In this document: one piece after another, positions 46,110 through 57,565 of the stretch
How the letters are laid out: each line of letters begins with the position of its first letter
Position numbering within the stretch: position 1 is the stretch's first letter
Origin: Medicago truncatula
Lineage: Eukaryota; Streptophyta; Magnoliopsida; Fabales; Fabaceae
DNA: 64,000 bases
Assembly: GCF_003473485.1 (NCBI RefSeq)
Contig: NC_053047.1
Location: forward strand, 41,960,972-42,024,971
Reading direction: 5' to 3'
Notes under the pieces: generated by a model
What the model was told of the DNA's origin: nothing
Databases searched by the model: none
Seen by the model: only the letters and a program-made list of their open reading frames with translations
Position numbers and translations under genes: made by a program

Positions 46110-46680
46110 CTTTATACATTATAAATTTATCAATGACAGACTTGGAGGAAAAAAGAGTATACTGTTCTTGCTTACTCTTAAATGAAATAAATAAAAATGA
46201 ACTTATAAATCAACAATTGGAGTTGCCTTAATCAGAAAGAAAATTCTAACCCTAACAATTGAAGTAAACAAACAAACGAGAGAAGTTGAATTCAGGGCTT
46301 CAGAGATTTATTTTCAAATTACAATAAGGAGGATGCACCGGAAGAAGTTGAATTTTTATTAAACATGAGAAAATCTATCTCATATTTAATGTTTAGGGTT
46401 TATTTGATTTCTTCCTTTTAAAATGGTTCTTTTTGATTTTTCTCAGTTCAATAAATAATGATATTTTTTTTTTTTTTTGTATTATTAGTTATACCAATAT
46501 ATAAAAGTAACCTCAAAGTTACATACCAATATATAAAAGTAACCTCAAAAACATAATTTACACGACCAAAATGGGTGAAACCGCTCATGAATGAATGAAT
46601 ATTGAAAATGAGTTTCTTCTAGTGTACTCTGACGAAAACTATTTCTTCTTGCTTTTCAAGACAACAACCAAATTCAAAAT

Positions 46681-46881
46681 TATTAGATTAACATCGCACT
46701 ACACTCCCCAAACATCTCCTCCATCCACACAAATAACCGACGTCATCATTTCCAAGCATCAGCCCTGATAGTCCACCCTAAAGCATACATCTTAGCTACT
46801 GTCCCCAATCGATTCTCACCTAAATCAAATAATCTTCTAAACCTATCACATAAAACACCTATTTTCATCCAAACATCAGAC
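46681..46881 (-). pseudogene. LINE ORF2 C-terminal fragment (unit 2)
   Basis: Copy of 22735-22935. Confidence 0.6.
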
Positions 46882-47852
46882 TAAAAAAGTGTAGTTGTCC
46901 CATCACACAAAGAAAAGAGTCTTCCTTTGTAGATTGTTGATAGACATAGGCGTGCTTTCTTGTTTTTGTTTTTTCCTCAATTGTAAAAGAAAAAAGTGTG
47001 TTTCCATGGTAGATTTTTATTGAGAAATGTTATCTCGACAACCTTTTTATTTTTAATTACTTATTTCTCTCTCTTATAAATGTTGTTTTTGAGATGTTCA
47101 AATAACATTCTTCATTTGAATTTTATCAAAAACCTTAAAGAATTTATAATATGAAAAGTTTGTCATATAACAAATGTTCTAAGGTGTCGTCGGTCTTAGT
47201 ATCTCCCCGATCATCCAGTTTAGGATCATGTCATGGATAGCTTATGATTAGGTCTTGACACGTTTATCGTATCTTGACGTAGCGGTCTTAGGTTCCCTTG
47301 ACCGCCATGACATGTAGAATGTAAGACAAGACTTATGAGTTATGACACGAAGAACCTATGACGGATCTAGTATGCACGACCGTCTAAGTAAGCATATTCC
47401 ACACACGTATAATCAATCGACAGGTTGTATTGTAGACACGTGGTGACCCTAGATTTTCCCCGAGGTTACCTATAGCGTAGGATTAGGTAGAACCCACTGA
47501 GACATTATGTCTCATCCCAATCCTTATTTGTTTCAGATCAGCAGGCTGGCTAGCAGGATGTAACAAGCTTGTGGCCGAATGGATATTCAGCAAGGATTCG
47601 TTTGTACCCTCCGCATGATGTTCTTTATGGATTTAAGAGTGTTTTACTATATTTTGGATAGATAGTGTTGTATTATTCTATGTACGAACGCGAATTGTTG
47701 TGTATAATATTCATTCGAATTCTTTATGTTGTAAATTTTAATGTATCCAGTACTAAAGATAATGCACATGCTAAACTTTTTAGATACGTTTAGTGTGGCT
47801 GTTACAATACTTTAATGGTGTAGTCCATAATTGGTTCCGGCGGGATTAAAAT

Positions 47853-48113
47853 ATGGTTCTGAAGGTGCTGACTGATAAACGCGGGAAAGTTCTCAAGACT
47901 GTTCCTAAATTTTGGCTACATGCTTTTACGGCCCATCCAATCATTGTCAACCTTTTGAACAACAAGGATCACGAGATTTTTGATGAGTATCTTAGTTCTA
48001 TTGAGGTTGAAGATAATCAAGATGTTAGTACAGCCTATTCAATCACCTTTAACTTTAATGACAATGCCTATTTTGATAATCAAAGCATTGCAAAGTCTAT
48101 TATTTTCATTTAG
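47853..48113 (+). pseudogene. NAP1-related/SET-like fragment (units 2/3 junction)
   Basis: 86-codon frame identical in protein to 23912-24172; the DNA around its start differs by one base (GCTGACTGA for GCTTACTGA). Confidence 0.6.
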
Positions 48114-48265
48114 TTTAGTTGACGTAAAATCTATATCTATATAGAAGACATATTCAAATAGCTAGCCCTTATTTTCAGCACATGCAAATTTAGTTTTCTT
48201 GCTGTGGATATAAAGCATGCATAATAACTCTCTGCACTCCACACACAACAATTCATGTTAAAGAG

Positions 48266-48894
48266 TTGTGAAGCCCAGATACTTTAAAATGGATGATGTA
48301 CCATATCCCCTGCGTATCATGCACCGATACCTACCCGATATTTCTCGATACGTATCAGGAGAGTATCAGAAGATTAAATATTACTTTTTTTAAAAACAAT
48401 TCTCCAATCCTTTTCAGATACATCTGGGATACGAGCGATTGGCGGTGGAAAACTAATTTGTGCGAGCTACCTGATGTTTCTATTATATTTGGTATATATG
48501 TAATTGACTAAGTAATGATGTTTTCTATTTATGATATATCATATATGTAATTGACTAATCGTCGCTTTCTTTATTATTAATATTACTTAGATTTATACGT
48601 CTATTGTTGTCGTTGTTTGTTTTAAAACGGTGCTATTGTTGATTGTTTTGTGAATGCAATTTCACTGATGTGCCTTATCGTTTTTCTATGTCTGTTTGGT
48701 CTAGGTTTTGCGCCAATTTTTGTTGCTTTTGAGTTTTAGTCCATATTTTGTATTTTGAGTTTTAATATGTAGTTAAATTTATTTTTTTATTGAAGTATCC
48801 CAGCCGTATCGTATCTTGAATTTTAAAATTTTCCCTTATCGGCATATCAGTGCCGTATCGTATCAGTATCATATCATGTATCTAGGCTTCATAG
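48266..48894. mobile_element. hAT-like MITE (unit 3)
   Basis: Copy of 395-1023 with several private substitutions in the left GATAC-rich part. Confidence 0.65.
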
Positions 48895-49751
48895 CTAAAG
48901 AGCCTTTAATTGCAAATTTATAGTGCATGGCAATGTAGTATTTCCATATTCAACTTCATTCCTTAAAGAGACTGCAGGAAAGAACCATAACCAAACAAGC
49001 ACGCCTATTTTATGCAGCAGGAATCATCACAAACATATGAAAAATATAAAAATTAAATTTTTGTCTTAAAATTTGTACTTGGTTAGGAACCATAACCTCC
49101 TTCGTATGTTTCCATGTGGATACTTATTGTTGTGTAGGTAGACGAAAAGATGCAAACACTTGAAGAGGAGATGAAATTTTAAGCTACAGGGTTATTAAAT
49201 TTCATTTTTACATTCCATAGATATTTTATTTACGTTATTATGAGGTAGGCGATATATGGATTGGCTAGCATATAAGTTACTTGAGTCAATTTCGTACACT
49301 ATGAAATAACAATAGTAAGTTTCCTCGATCTTTTAATGAAGCATTCCTCTTTTTAATTATGTTAATTTCACATATTTATTATGTGATAACTGATACGTTT
49401 GTATACTATTTCTTTCTCTATTTTTTGTTTTTGCTTTTTGTTTCCATCTTTCTGTAAATAGTTTGTGACTTTCGTTCTTTTCCTGGAACATCTTGTGATA
49501 GGAAGAAGAACGTTTTGATTGAGCAATTTATTCCAATTTAACTTCTTCAAAAACAAAAAAAAAAACTTATACATTTGTGAATGTTTAAAATTGATAAAAA
49601 AAAATCTTGTATTTTTTTATTAGATTCTATATTTAAACTTATTATTGGGAAAGTGTGTCACATATTCCCAAATTTTATTTTATTTTTTGTAATTTTCCCT
49701 TTGCTATCTCAAAAAGGTAAAATAAAAATTATTTCATATAAATGAAATTTT

Positions 49752-49927
49752 GTTATGTGACCTCCTGTTTAATTTTGTCCAAAGGACAAACATAACACTT
49801 CAATGTAGTTAGAGATATTTTACAAAATCTTATAACAACTATTTAATTTGTATAAAGAAATCATGTGCTTTATACATTATAAATTCATCAAATCCTTCTT
49901 TATTTGTTTCATGCAAAAAGGAAAAAT
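49752..49927 (+). promoter_or_regulatory. NCR-A promoter (unit 3)
   Basis: Copy of 1880-2055, with the palindrome at 49774-49790 and TATAAATT at 49878-49885. Confidence 0.55.
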
Positions 49928-50224
49928 ATGGCTAAAGTCACTAAGTTTGGTTATATTATAATCCACTTTCTTTCACTATTTTTCCTTGCAATGAACGTTG
50001 CAGGTAAGCCATCTTTCATTATTTTACAATTGTTTTTTATACTTCTTACCTAAGCTTTTATCCCCTTTAATTACTAAAATTTTTACCTTCTTTTTATCAT
50101 CTTAGGAGGTCGTGAATGTCATGCGAACTCTCATTGTGTAGGTAAAATTACCTGTGTGCTTCCTCAGAAACCGGAATGTTGGAATTATGCATGTGTTTGT
50201 TATGATTCAAATAAATATCGTTGA
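49928..50224 (+). CDS. NCR-A3: nodule-specific cysteine-rich peptide (unit 3)
   Basis: Exons are 49928-50003 and 50106-50224. The 64-residue product is identical to NCR-A1, with Ala before Cys5. Two splice-site neighbours differ: the donor is GTAAGC instead of GTAAGT, and the acceptor reads CTTAG instead of CATAG. Both keep the GT...AG rule, so splicing is still expected. Otherwise as NCR-A1. Confidence 0.88.
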
Positions 50225-50509
50225 TGATAAAGTGTTCCATGTGTAGGAATTACACATGTGTTTGTCATAATTCAAATAATTATGAATGTTCTATGACATG
50301 TCATTTAACTAATGAGTTGGCATTCAATAATTGAATTTGTTTTGTATTTATTTCCCTTTAATAATTTCACAGATTTTGTGGTCTTTGATGATGGTAATTT
50401 AAAAAACATTGTGCAGTAAATAATATTATTAAGATTATCTTCTTTGTCTTCATTTTATATTAATATATTTATTGTTACTTTAGTGAATTGTTTGTAGGAT
50501 ACAATGAAA

Positions 50510-50620
50510 GAGTTCTTTTTTAATCGAACTTTAGTTAATTGTTACTTTAGTTAATCGAACCTGAGATCTCTGGAGGAGCGAACTCCAAGATCCCAAGTCA
50601 ACCACTAGGCCAATCCCAAA
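50510..50620 (-). mobile_element. tRNA-derived SINE (unit 3)
   Basis: Copy of 2638-2748; flanking duplications begin at 50495 and 50621. Confidence 0.7.
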
Positions 50621-50757
50621 TAGGTTACAATGAAATAGTTAAGTTAAATAAATAATAAATTCAACAACTTTTAGTATAGTTTAATATTATCAAAATTGAT
50701 TCAATACAATTAATGGTATATAAACGATATATCCCCTAAAAAAATGCATATAAATGA

Positions 50758-51417
50758 TCCTTATTTATTAATTTCGTTTGGTCTGCAACAATTTAACCTA
50801 ATTTTTTTCCGCTCATTTGGTTTATTAGGTTTGCCATTATTTAACCTAACAAATTCCATCTAAAAACAATTGCATCGCACCAATTTCATTCATATCCTCT
50901 TGCCTTTTTCCGTTTTTTGAAGAAAATATTTTCTAACTTATCCTTATTTATTAAACCTAATTTTTTCCCTCTCATTTGCTTTATTAGGTTTGCAATTATT
51001 TAACCTAACAAATTTCATCTAAAAAAATGCATCGCACCAATTTCATTCCTATCCTCTTGCTATTTTTTTTTTTTTTTTAAGAAAATATTTTCTACACTTA
51101 TTTGGTGTTGCACGTTTGTTGTAGAAACTATGAGCATATCAATGATCACGTTTGACACCTTCTATTTTATACTTTTTTTTCGGCTACCCTAATTTCCATC
51201 TAAACTTGGTTATATATACCCGAATTATTGATAGGATTACCGAATTTTCTTTTATAATATTTTCGAATTTCATACATTTTATGAAATATTTTATTTTGTC
51301 TACTATGGAGTATCACGTGTTATTTTTTTCACCATTACCTATTATATAGTGCATTTTATTATCTGTATGTCAATCCCTTTACATTAAACCCGAGCTGAGC
51401 ACGGGTCAAAAATCTAA
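50758..51417 (+). mobile_element. Non-autonomous Helitron (unit 3)
   Basis: Copy of 2886-3543, two bases longer in the T run near 51063. Confidence 0.8.
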
Positions 51418-51944
51418 TATATATAAACAATGTAACACACAATTTTCTCAAATAGATAATATTTCTTTTTTTATTATTTTAAAACAGTTCATAAGGCTTA
51501 CTAAAAGAATTCATGGCCATTTTTAATATAAAATCAGTAAAAATCATTTTCTTTCGAAAGCATTTTACAAAATGACAACCTGAATCAAATACTATATTTT
51601 ATTAATCGTTTTCGAGCCATGAGTTTTAAACTCCAATCTTACACTTTGTAAAAAAATAAATATGAAATTGTGTATAAGCATTGATTTTCCATTGCAATAT
51701 CATTTACACAAAATAGCAAGTTTGGTTACGCATCCAAATAGTTTCGATGTCGAATTCACCGAATGTTAATAAGCTACATAGTTTAGCTTCACACTAAACG
51801 CATGGTTGCATTCACGCCACATCTGTATCAAACACTGGCTAAGTCATAACATTGATTCCTAATGAACAAGAACAAATTAAACAATAAACTAGTAAAATAA
51901 CTAATAGATCGAACAGGCACATACATAATCAAGAGAAATATTAG

Positions 51945-52616
51945 AATGTTATGGATACTTTAGAGAGTTTAGTTAGAATTAATAAAAAGTTTTACCATTC
52001 TTTTATAGTTTCCACTCTAAAGTATCCATAACATTCTAATATTGAAAATAGGAATTCGGAATCCACCAAAAATTGAGAAAAACTTTCTAAAATATTATTC
52101 AATAAATAAAAAGTTTCCTTCTACAACTGTTAAATTTAAATAGGAAAATAACAAAACCCAACTGGGCCAAAAATAATAAACTAAAACAAAAAAAAGAAAT
52201 TACTAAAATGCTAAAATAAAAATATTTTAGAAAATATTATGGAAACCCTCCTACATCAATCATCTATACGTATTGCTTATGTTGGTGAGAATAATAAAAT
52301 TCATTGTTGAATATGTTCTTTGTTTGGTAAAATGATGAAAGTATTTTATGAACGTATCCAATCTGACGCATTCTATTTTTTCTTTATTGTGGTATTGTTG
52401 TGTGTTTGTTACTGTTGAAGATTAATTCATATTTCAATCTTAGTTAGTAGGTTTAGTTAGTGAAGGTGTTAACCTAACTTTAGAGAGTTTTTCTCAATTT
52501 TTGGTGGATTCCAGATTCCTATTTTCACAAGTTTTTCGCTTGCCAACTTGTTTATTTCAATCAAGGTTTAGCGCTTGCTAGCCTACGCTTCTAATTGCGT
52601 CAGTTGGTATCAGAGC
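51945..52616. mobile_element. Rearranged LTR relic with primer site (unit 3)
   Basis: Copy of 4071-4743. The fold-back arms here match over about 26 bp, because the right arm reads ACATTCTAAT, whereas units 1 and 2 have ACATTTTAAT. Confidence 0.6.
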
Positions 52617-52657
52617 AGGTTTCTCCCGTTCTTTTCCTAACTTAATCAGCCATGGGA

Positions 52658-52803
52658 CACTACTAGAAAAAGCAAAATTAGCGAGGGAAATTAGTGACCG
52701 AAAAAATGAAATTCCTCATAAATTCCTTGGTCGCAAAATTTAGTGACGGAATTAGAGAGGGATTTTACGTTTTCCCTCACTAAATTTAATTTTTTTAGTA
52801 GTA
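52658..52803. mobile_element. CACTA-type MITE (unit 3)
   Basis: Copy of 4785-4930 with GGA flanks. Confidence 0.8.
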
Positions 52804-53183
52804 GGAGATCAGTGAGTGAAGAAAATCACGGCTTTAACTGTGGCCGTCAAAGCTTTGTCAGATCAGATGGCGTTCCACGTGGTAGAAACAATCGAATTGT
52901 TGAGGATTCAAGTTCTTTAAAGATAGAGAAAACTGATTTCGAAGAGAAAATATCAAATCACTTGAAGAAGCTGCAGATTTTACAAGAACATGTCAATTCA
53001 GTTAAATCTATTGAAAAGGATCACAAATCAAGAAAGTGGAGGAGGTAAAACTACACGTATGGATGCAAAAGGGAAAATAACAAGTTTAATTAGTTGCTAA
53101 AAATTAAAGGACTACAACTTGGCAACCAAAATAGAGGAAGCAATAAAAAATAACGAGAATTTGGAGGCTATCACACAAGAAAG
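52804..53183 (+). pseudogene. gag-like/DEAD-box helicase relic (unit 3)
   Basis: Copy of 4931-5310. Confidence 0.55.
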
Positions 53184-53457
53184 TATCTGAATAGAGGCAA
53201 CTAGGTTGGAATATTCAATGCCTCACACTTATTGGGTTACTTATGTTTCTCATGTGGATGTGTGGGATATTCGCGGTGGAAGAGCATCTATTACATTCCT
53301 TCAATGGCATATAATGTCACCTGCTATGTTTTCCAAAGCGTACCATCTTTTCATTTCATTCAATGGGACCTTGGAGGGTGGTCTCCTGTTCATTGGAGGA
53401 GTCAACATGTATGAGAAGTTCTTTATTAGAGGTCGAGTTCTTTAGAGGTGGTGGGGC

Positions 53458-53980
53458 TGACGTATGAGGGTTTCCATAGTATTTTTATTTTAGCTTTAGT
53501 TTTAGTAATTTTCTGTTTGTTTCAGTTTGTTATTTTTGGCCCATTAGGGTTTTGTTATTTTCCTATTTAAGCTTAACAGTTGTAGCCTAGGAAGAAACTT
53601 TTATTAATTCATTAATATTTTATATAGAGTTTTCTAACAGTTGTAGCCTACGAAGAAACTTTTATTCATTCAATAATATTTTATAGAGTTTTCTAAATTT
53701 CTGGTGGATTCTATAATACTATTTTCAGATGTTTGTCACTTGCAAACTTGTTCTTTTCTATCTAGGTTTAGCACTTGTTAGCCTACGTTCCGACTGCGTC
53801 AGTTGGTATCAGAGCAGGTTTCTCCAGTTCTTTTCCTAATGTGATCAGCCATGAGAGATCAACCAGTGACAAAAATCGTGGCTTTAACTGCAGCCATCAA
53901 AGCTCTGTCAGATTAGATGGCGGCGTTGATAGCTAAGGTTGACGACCACAACAACAACAACAACTGAAACAATCTGAACA
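53458..53980 (+). mobile_element. LTR, primer binding site and gag stub (unit 3)
   Basis: Copy of 5585-6100 with the LTR at 53458-53801. It has a 10-bp TTTCAGTTTG that units 1 and 2 lack but that the module C LTR also has, so unit 3 is ancestral here. Confidence 0.7.
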
Positions 53981-53997
53981 GGGAAGGAGTACCAATT

Positions 53998-54313
53998 TTG
54001 GTTATTAGGGCTCATAATAACAACCATACTACTGTTATGTACAGAAAATCTGAACATACCCGTGAATCTGATTTAGTAGAGTATGAGCATAGACATTACA
54101 AAACACTGAAGGATGATTACTACAAGTTTAAAATCTTAGATTCGATATATTGTTGTCCGTTTTGTTACAACAAAGATTACTCTTTGACCGACCTTTTGAG
54201 AATGATTTCATAATGGCAGGTAACTCGCGTAAGACGGATAAAGATATTGCCAAACACTCTGTTTTGATAATGTATATTCAAAGGTATCTTAATGTTAAAG
54301 TTGATGAAACATT
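53998..54313 (+). pseudogene. zf-XS domain fragment (unit 3)
   Basis: Copy of 6115-6430, with IYCCPFC in place of IYRCPFC. Confidence 0.55.
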
Positions 54314-55233
54314 TACCATCATCAATAATGCTGCTTTCCGGTTCCACCCAAGATGTAAAAGGTTGAACTAAATTCATGTGTGTTTTGCTGATGATTTGCT
54401 GCTATTTTCTAGAGGTGATGTGGATTCTGTCTCACAACTTTTTGAAGCTTTTAGCTTGTTTAGTGCTGCTTTTGGCCCTAAAGCAAATCAGGCTAAGAGC
54501 TCAATTTATTTGGGAGGTGTATCCATGAGCTTTCAAGATGCTATTGTCACTAAGTTTAACCTCATCAAAGATGAGCTTCCTTTTCGGTACCTTGGGGTCC
54601 CCTTGTCATCCAAAAAATTATCTGTTATTCAGTGTCAACCTTTGGTGAAGAGGATTATTTGTAGAATCGAAAATTGGTCTTCTAAGTTGTTATGTATGCT
54701 GGTAGGGTACAACTTATCAAATCAGTCTTGTTTGGTGTTCAAACTTATTGGAGTCAGGTTTTTGTGCTTCCTCATAAGGTTCTAAAACTTATTCAAACAG
54801 CTTGTAGGGTATTTGTCTGGACCAGAAAATCTGGCACTTCCAAAAGAGTTCTTATTGCTTGGGAGCGTATATGTCTACCTAAGACAGCTGGTGGGTGGAA
54901 TGTAATTGATTTGAAAGTTTGGAATCAAACTGCAATTTGTAAACTTCTTTGGAATTTGGCCAACAAGAAGGATGTTTTATGGGTGAAATGGGTTCGTGAA
55001 TATTACACTAAGGGGAGGAATGTGCTACTCATGGATGTGTCTGCACAAGCTCCATGGGTAATAAAAAAAGTCTTTGGTGCAACAAAGACTATTTCAAGTG
55101 TTGATGGCAGTATTTTTCAACAAGCTAATTTCTCTATTAAAAGAATGTATAATGCTTTAAGAGGTGACTTTGCAAAGGTTGGTTGGAGGAAAATGATATG
55201 TAATAATCCAGCCCCTCCAAAATGTTTGTTTGA
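54314..55233 (+). pseudogene. LINE reverse-transcriptase fragment (unit 3)
   Basis: Copy of 6431-7350. It has an extra stop (TTA to TAA at about 54369) just before the FADD box, and substitutions such as FGPKANQAKSS. Confidence 0.8.
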
Positions 55234-56164
55234 GGTGGAACCAAACAATAAAATGCACCTCAAAGGAGTTGAATTCCCTCAAAACATTCCCCCATCCAAA
55301 CACACTCTAAGTGTATTTGAAGTATTATATGATTATTTATCATGTTGCTAATTCAATTTTCAAAAAATCATTTTATAATGTTTGTAATTTAAAAAAGAAA
55401 AGTAAACCCCCCTCCCTTCCACTCCTAAACCCTCCATCCAAACACACCCTTAGAGTTCAATTTTTTTTATCCAAACATACCAAAACAAACAAAGTAACAT
55501 TACAACTCAAGCTAAACCTTGTCTTTTGGACTACTAAATATACATATATAGATATTATGATAAATCCTTATCTCAAAAAAGTGCAGTGGAGATAAAACAA
55601 GAAATTACTTCAAAGGCAATAAATTGACTAACTAGCCTTGGTTTTTCATCATCTCATAACGAATTTCTAATATATATAGAGCAACATGACGACCTTGTAT
55701 CATGTAGTGAACATATGATCTAAGGGTGATCAGATGAACAACTTGACATATATATATATGGAGGGACGTTAGATCCCATCGAACTAGCTAACCACTTTAA
55801 GAAAACCCTTATTCCAATAACTGATAATTAATGAGAATTAATCCAACAAAGAAATAGAGAGGATTCAATGAATCACAATTACCATTAAAATCTGCAATCA
55901 AAACCTTTAATTTTCAATAATCAACTTAACTGTTTTGCAATGAAATCAAACTTGAAAACTCCCCCTCCCATTTTACATTATTTACTGTTTTAATAAGTTT
56001 AGGTAGTTGCCTAGTTAAAACGACAATTTCCGTATAGACGATTTTACTTACTACTTTATTACTAGAAAACAGTCTGGTGCACTTCCTGAATTTAGTTATC
56101 AATGATTAGGGTGGATCTTACATTCTTTTGCATGATGTTGATGATTGATGTTTAATGTTTATTA

Positions 56165-56457
56165 CTACCTCCGTCCCTAATTATAAGACCCTTTTGAGAA
56201 TTTTTTTGTCCCTTTTTATAAGACCATTTTGCTATTTCCAACTACATTAATTATTTCTTTACATACATGCCCCTATTATTATACATATTTTTCTTCAATC
56301 AACAATAAATAACATATTGAAAACATAAACCAACTCTCTCTCTTAAAGGATAAAATTGTAAAAACAATAGTAATTGCAAACATATTTAATACAAATATCC
56401 ACTATCTTAATTCCCGTTATTTTTTCAAAAGGGTCTTATAATTAGGGACGGAGGTAG
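56165..56457. mobile_element. Stowaway-like MITE (unit 3)
   Basis: Copy of 8283-8574. The right arm (TCTTATAATTAGGGACGGAG) pairs perfectly with the left arm here, unlike units 1 and 2. Confidence 0.9.
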
Positions 56458-56962
56458 TACTAGTTTTACTTTATTGGATATGATTTCTCACTTCCCATGT
56501 TTCCATATAATTACTCATTGTTGTATAGGTAGATGAAAAGATGGAAACACTTGAAGAGGGGACGGAAGTTTAAGCTACAGAGTTACCTAAATTTCATTTT
56601 TACAGTCCATAGTTTTTTTTAACGTTATTATGAGGTAGTCGATGTATAGATCGGTTAGCAGATAAGTTACTTTAGAGTCAATTTTGTACACTATGATAAA
56701 ACAATAGTAAGTTTTCTCGATCTTTTAATGAAGTATTCATCTTTTTGCTTACGTTAATTTCACATGTTTATCATGTAATAACTTATCTGTTTATGAATGT
56801 TTTAAATTGAAATTTTTCTTGTATTTTTTATTAGATTCTATATTTAAACTCTTTCTCAATAAAGTGTGACACATGTTCCCAAATTGTATTTCATTTTTGT
56901 AATTTTCCATTTTCTATCTCGAAAGGGTAAAATAAAAATTATTTCACATAAATGGAAATTTT

Positions 56963-57138
56963 TTATGTTACCTCTTCACTAATTTTATCAAAGGGACAAA
57001 CTTAACTCTTCAATGTAGTTAAGACACATTTTACTATGTCTTATAACAACTATTTAATTTGTGTAAAGAAACCGTGTGCTTGATACATTATAAATTTATC
57101 AAATTATTTTTTATTTATTTCATGATAAAGAGAAAAAT
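56963..57138 (+). promoter_or_regulatory. NCR-B promoter (unit 3)
   Basis: Copy of 9080-9255, with TATAAATT at 57089-57096. Confidence 0.5.
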
Positions 57139-57436
57139 ATGGCTAATGTCACTAAGTTCGTTTATATTGCGATCTACTTTCTTTCACTATTTTTCATTGC
57201 AAAGAACGATGCCACCGGTAAGTCATTGTTTATTATTTTAAAATTTTATTCTTAACTTATTACCTAACCTTTTATCCCCTTTAATTAGTAACATTTATAT
57301 CTTCTCTTTTATCATTACAGCAACTTTTTGTCATGACGACTCTCATTGTGTAACAAAAATTAAGTGTGTGCTTCCTCGGACACCGCAATGTAGGAATGAA
57401 GCATGTGGTTGTTATCATTCCAATAAATTTCGATGA
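57139..57436 (+). CDS. NCR-B3: nodule-specific cysteine-rich peptide (unit 3)
   Basis: Exons are 57139-57217 and 57321-57436. The protein is identical to NCR-B1 and NCR-B2. The gene ends 129 bp before an Ogre-like LTR inserted at 57566. The coding part, splice sites and duplicated exon tail (57454-57499) are untouched, but distal 3' flank is displaced. Whether the LTR affects expression cannot be told from sequence. Confidence 0.9.
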
Positions 57437-57565
57437 CGATAAAATGTTCCATGTGTGAATTACACATGTGTTTGTTATAATTCAAATAAATATCGCTGAT
57501 GATAAAATGTTACATGACATTTCATTTAACTAATGATTCGGCATTTAATAATTTAATTTATTTTG

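Larger units (their letters stand above)
23934..47874 (+). repeat. Tandem segmental unit 2 (~23.9 kb)
   Basis: This is a full second copy of the unit, in the same orientation and directly abutting unit 1. Offsets to unit 1 drift from +23933 to +23930, +23934, +23946, +23948 and back to +23941 because of small indels. One of them is an extra ~12 bp near 40353. It carries NCR-A2, NCR-B2, NCR-C2 and the split promoter D2. Confidence 0.97.
47875..57565 (+). repeat. Tandem segmental unit 3, interrupted by a retrotransposon
   Basis: The third copy carries NCR-A3 and NCR-B3, then stops matching units 1 and 2 at 57565, where an Ogre-like LTR begins. The equivalent point in unit 1 is base 9682. Unit 3 differs more from units 1 and 2 than they do from each other. 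The rest of the unit, including a third NCR-C, would lie beyond the element, outside the window. Confidence 0.95.

Noticed and set aside
23934..47874. Unit 2 as a false duplication or second haplotype in the assembly
   Set aside because: The three units differ by distinct substitutions, indels and an element insertion, and they abut cleanly. An assembly error cannot be excluded without reads, but tandem duplication is the simpler reading.
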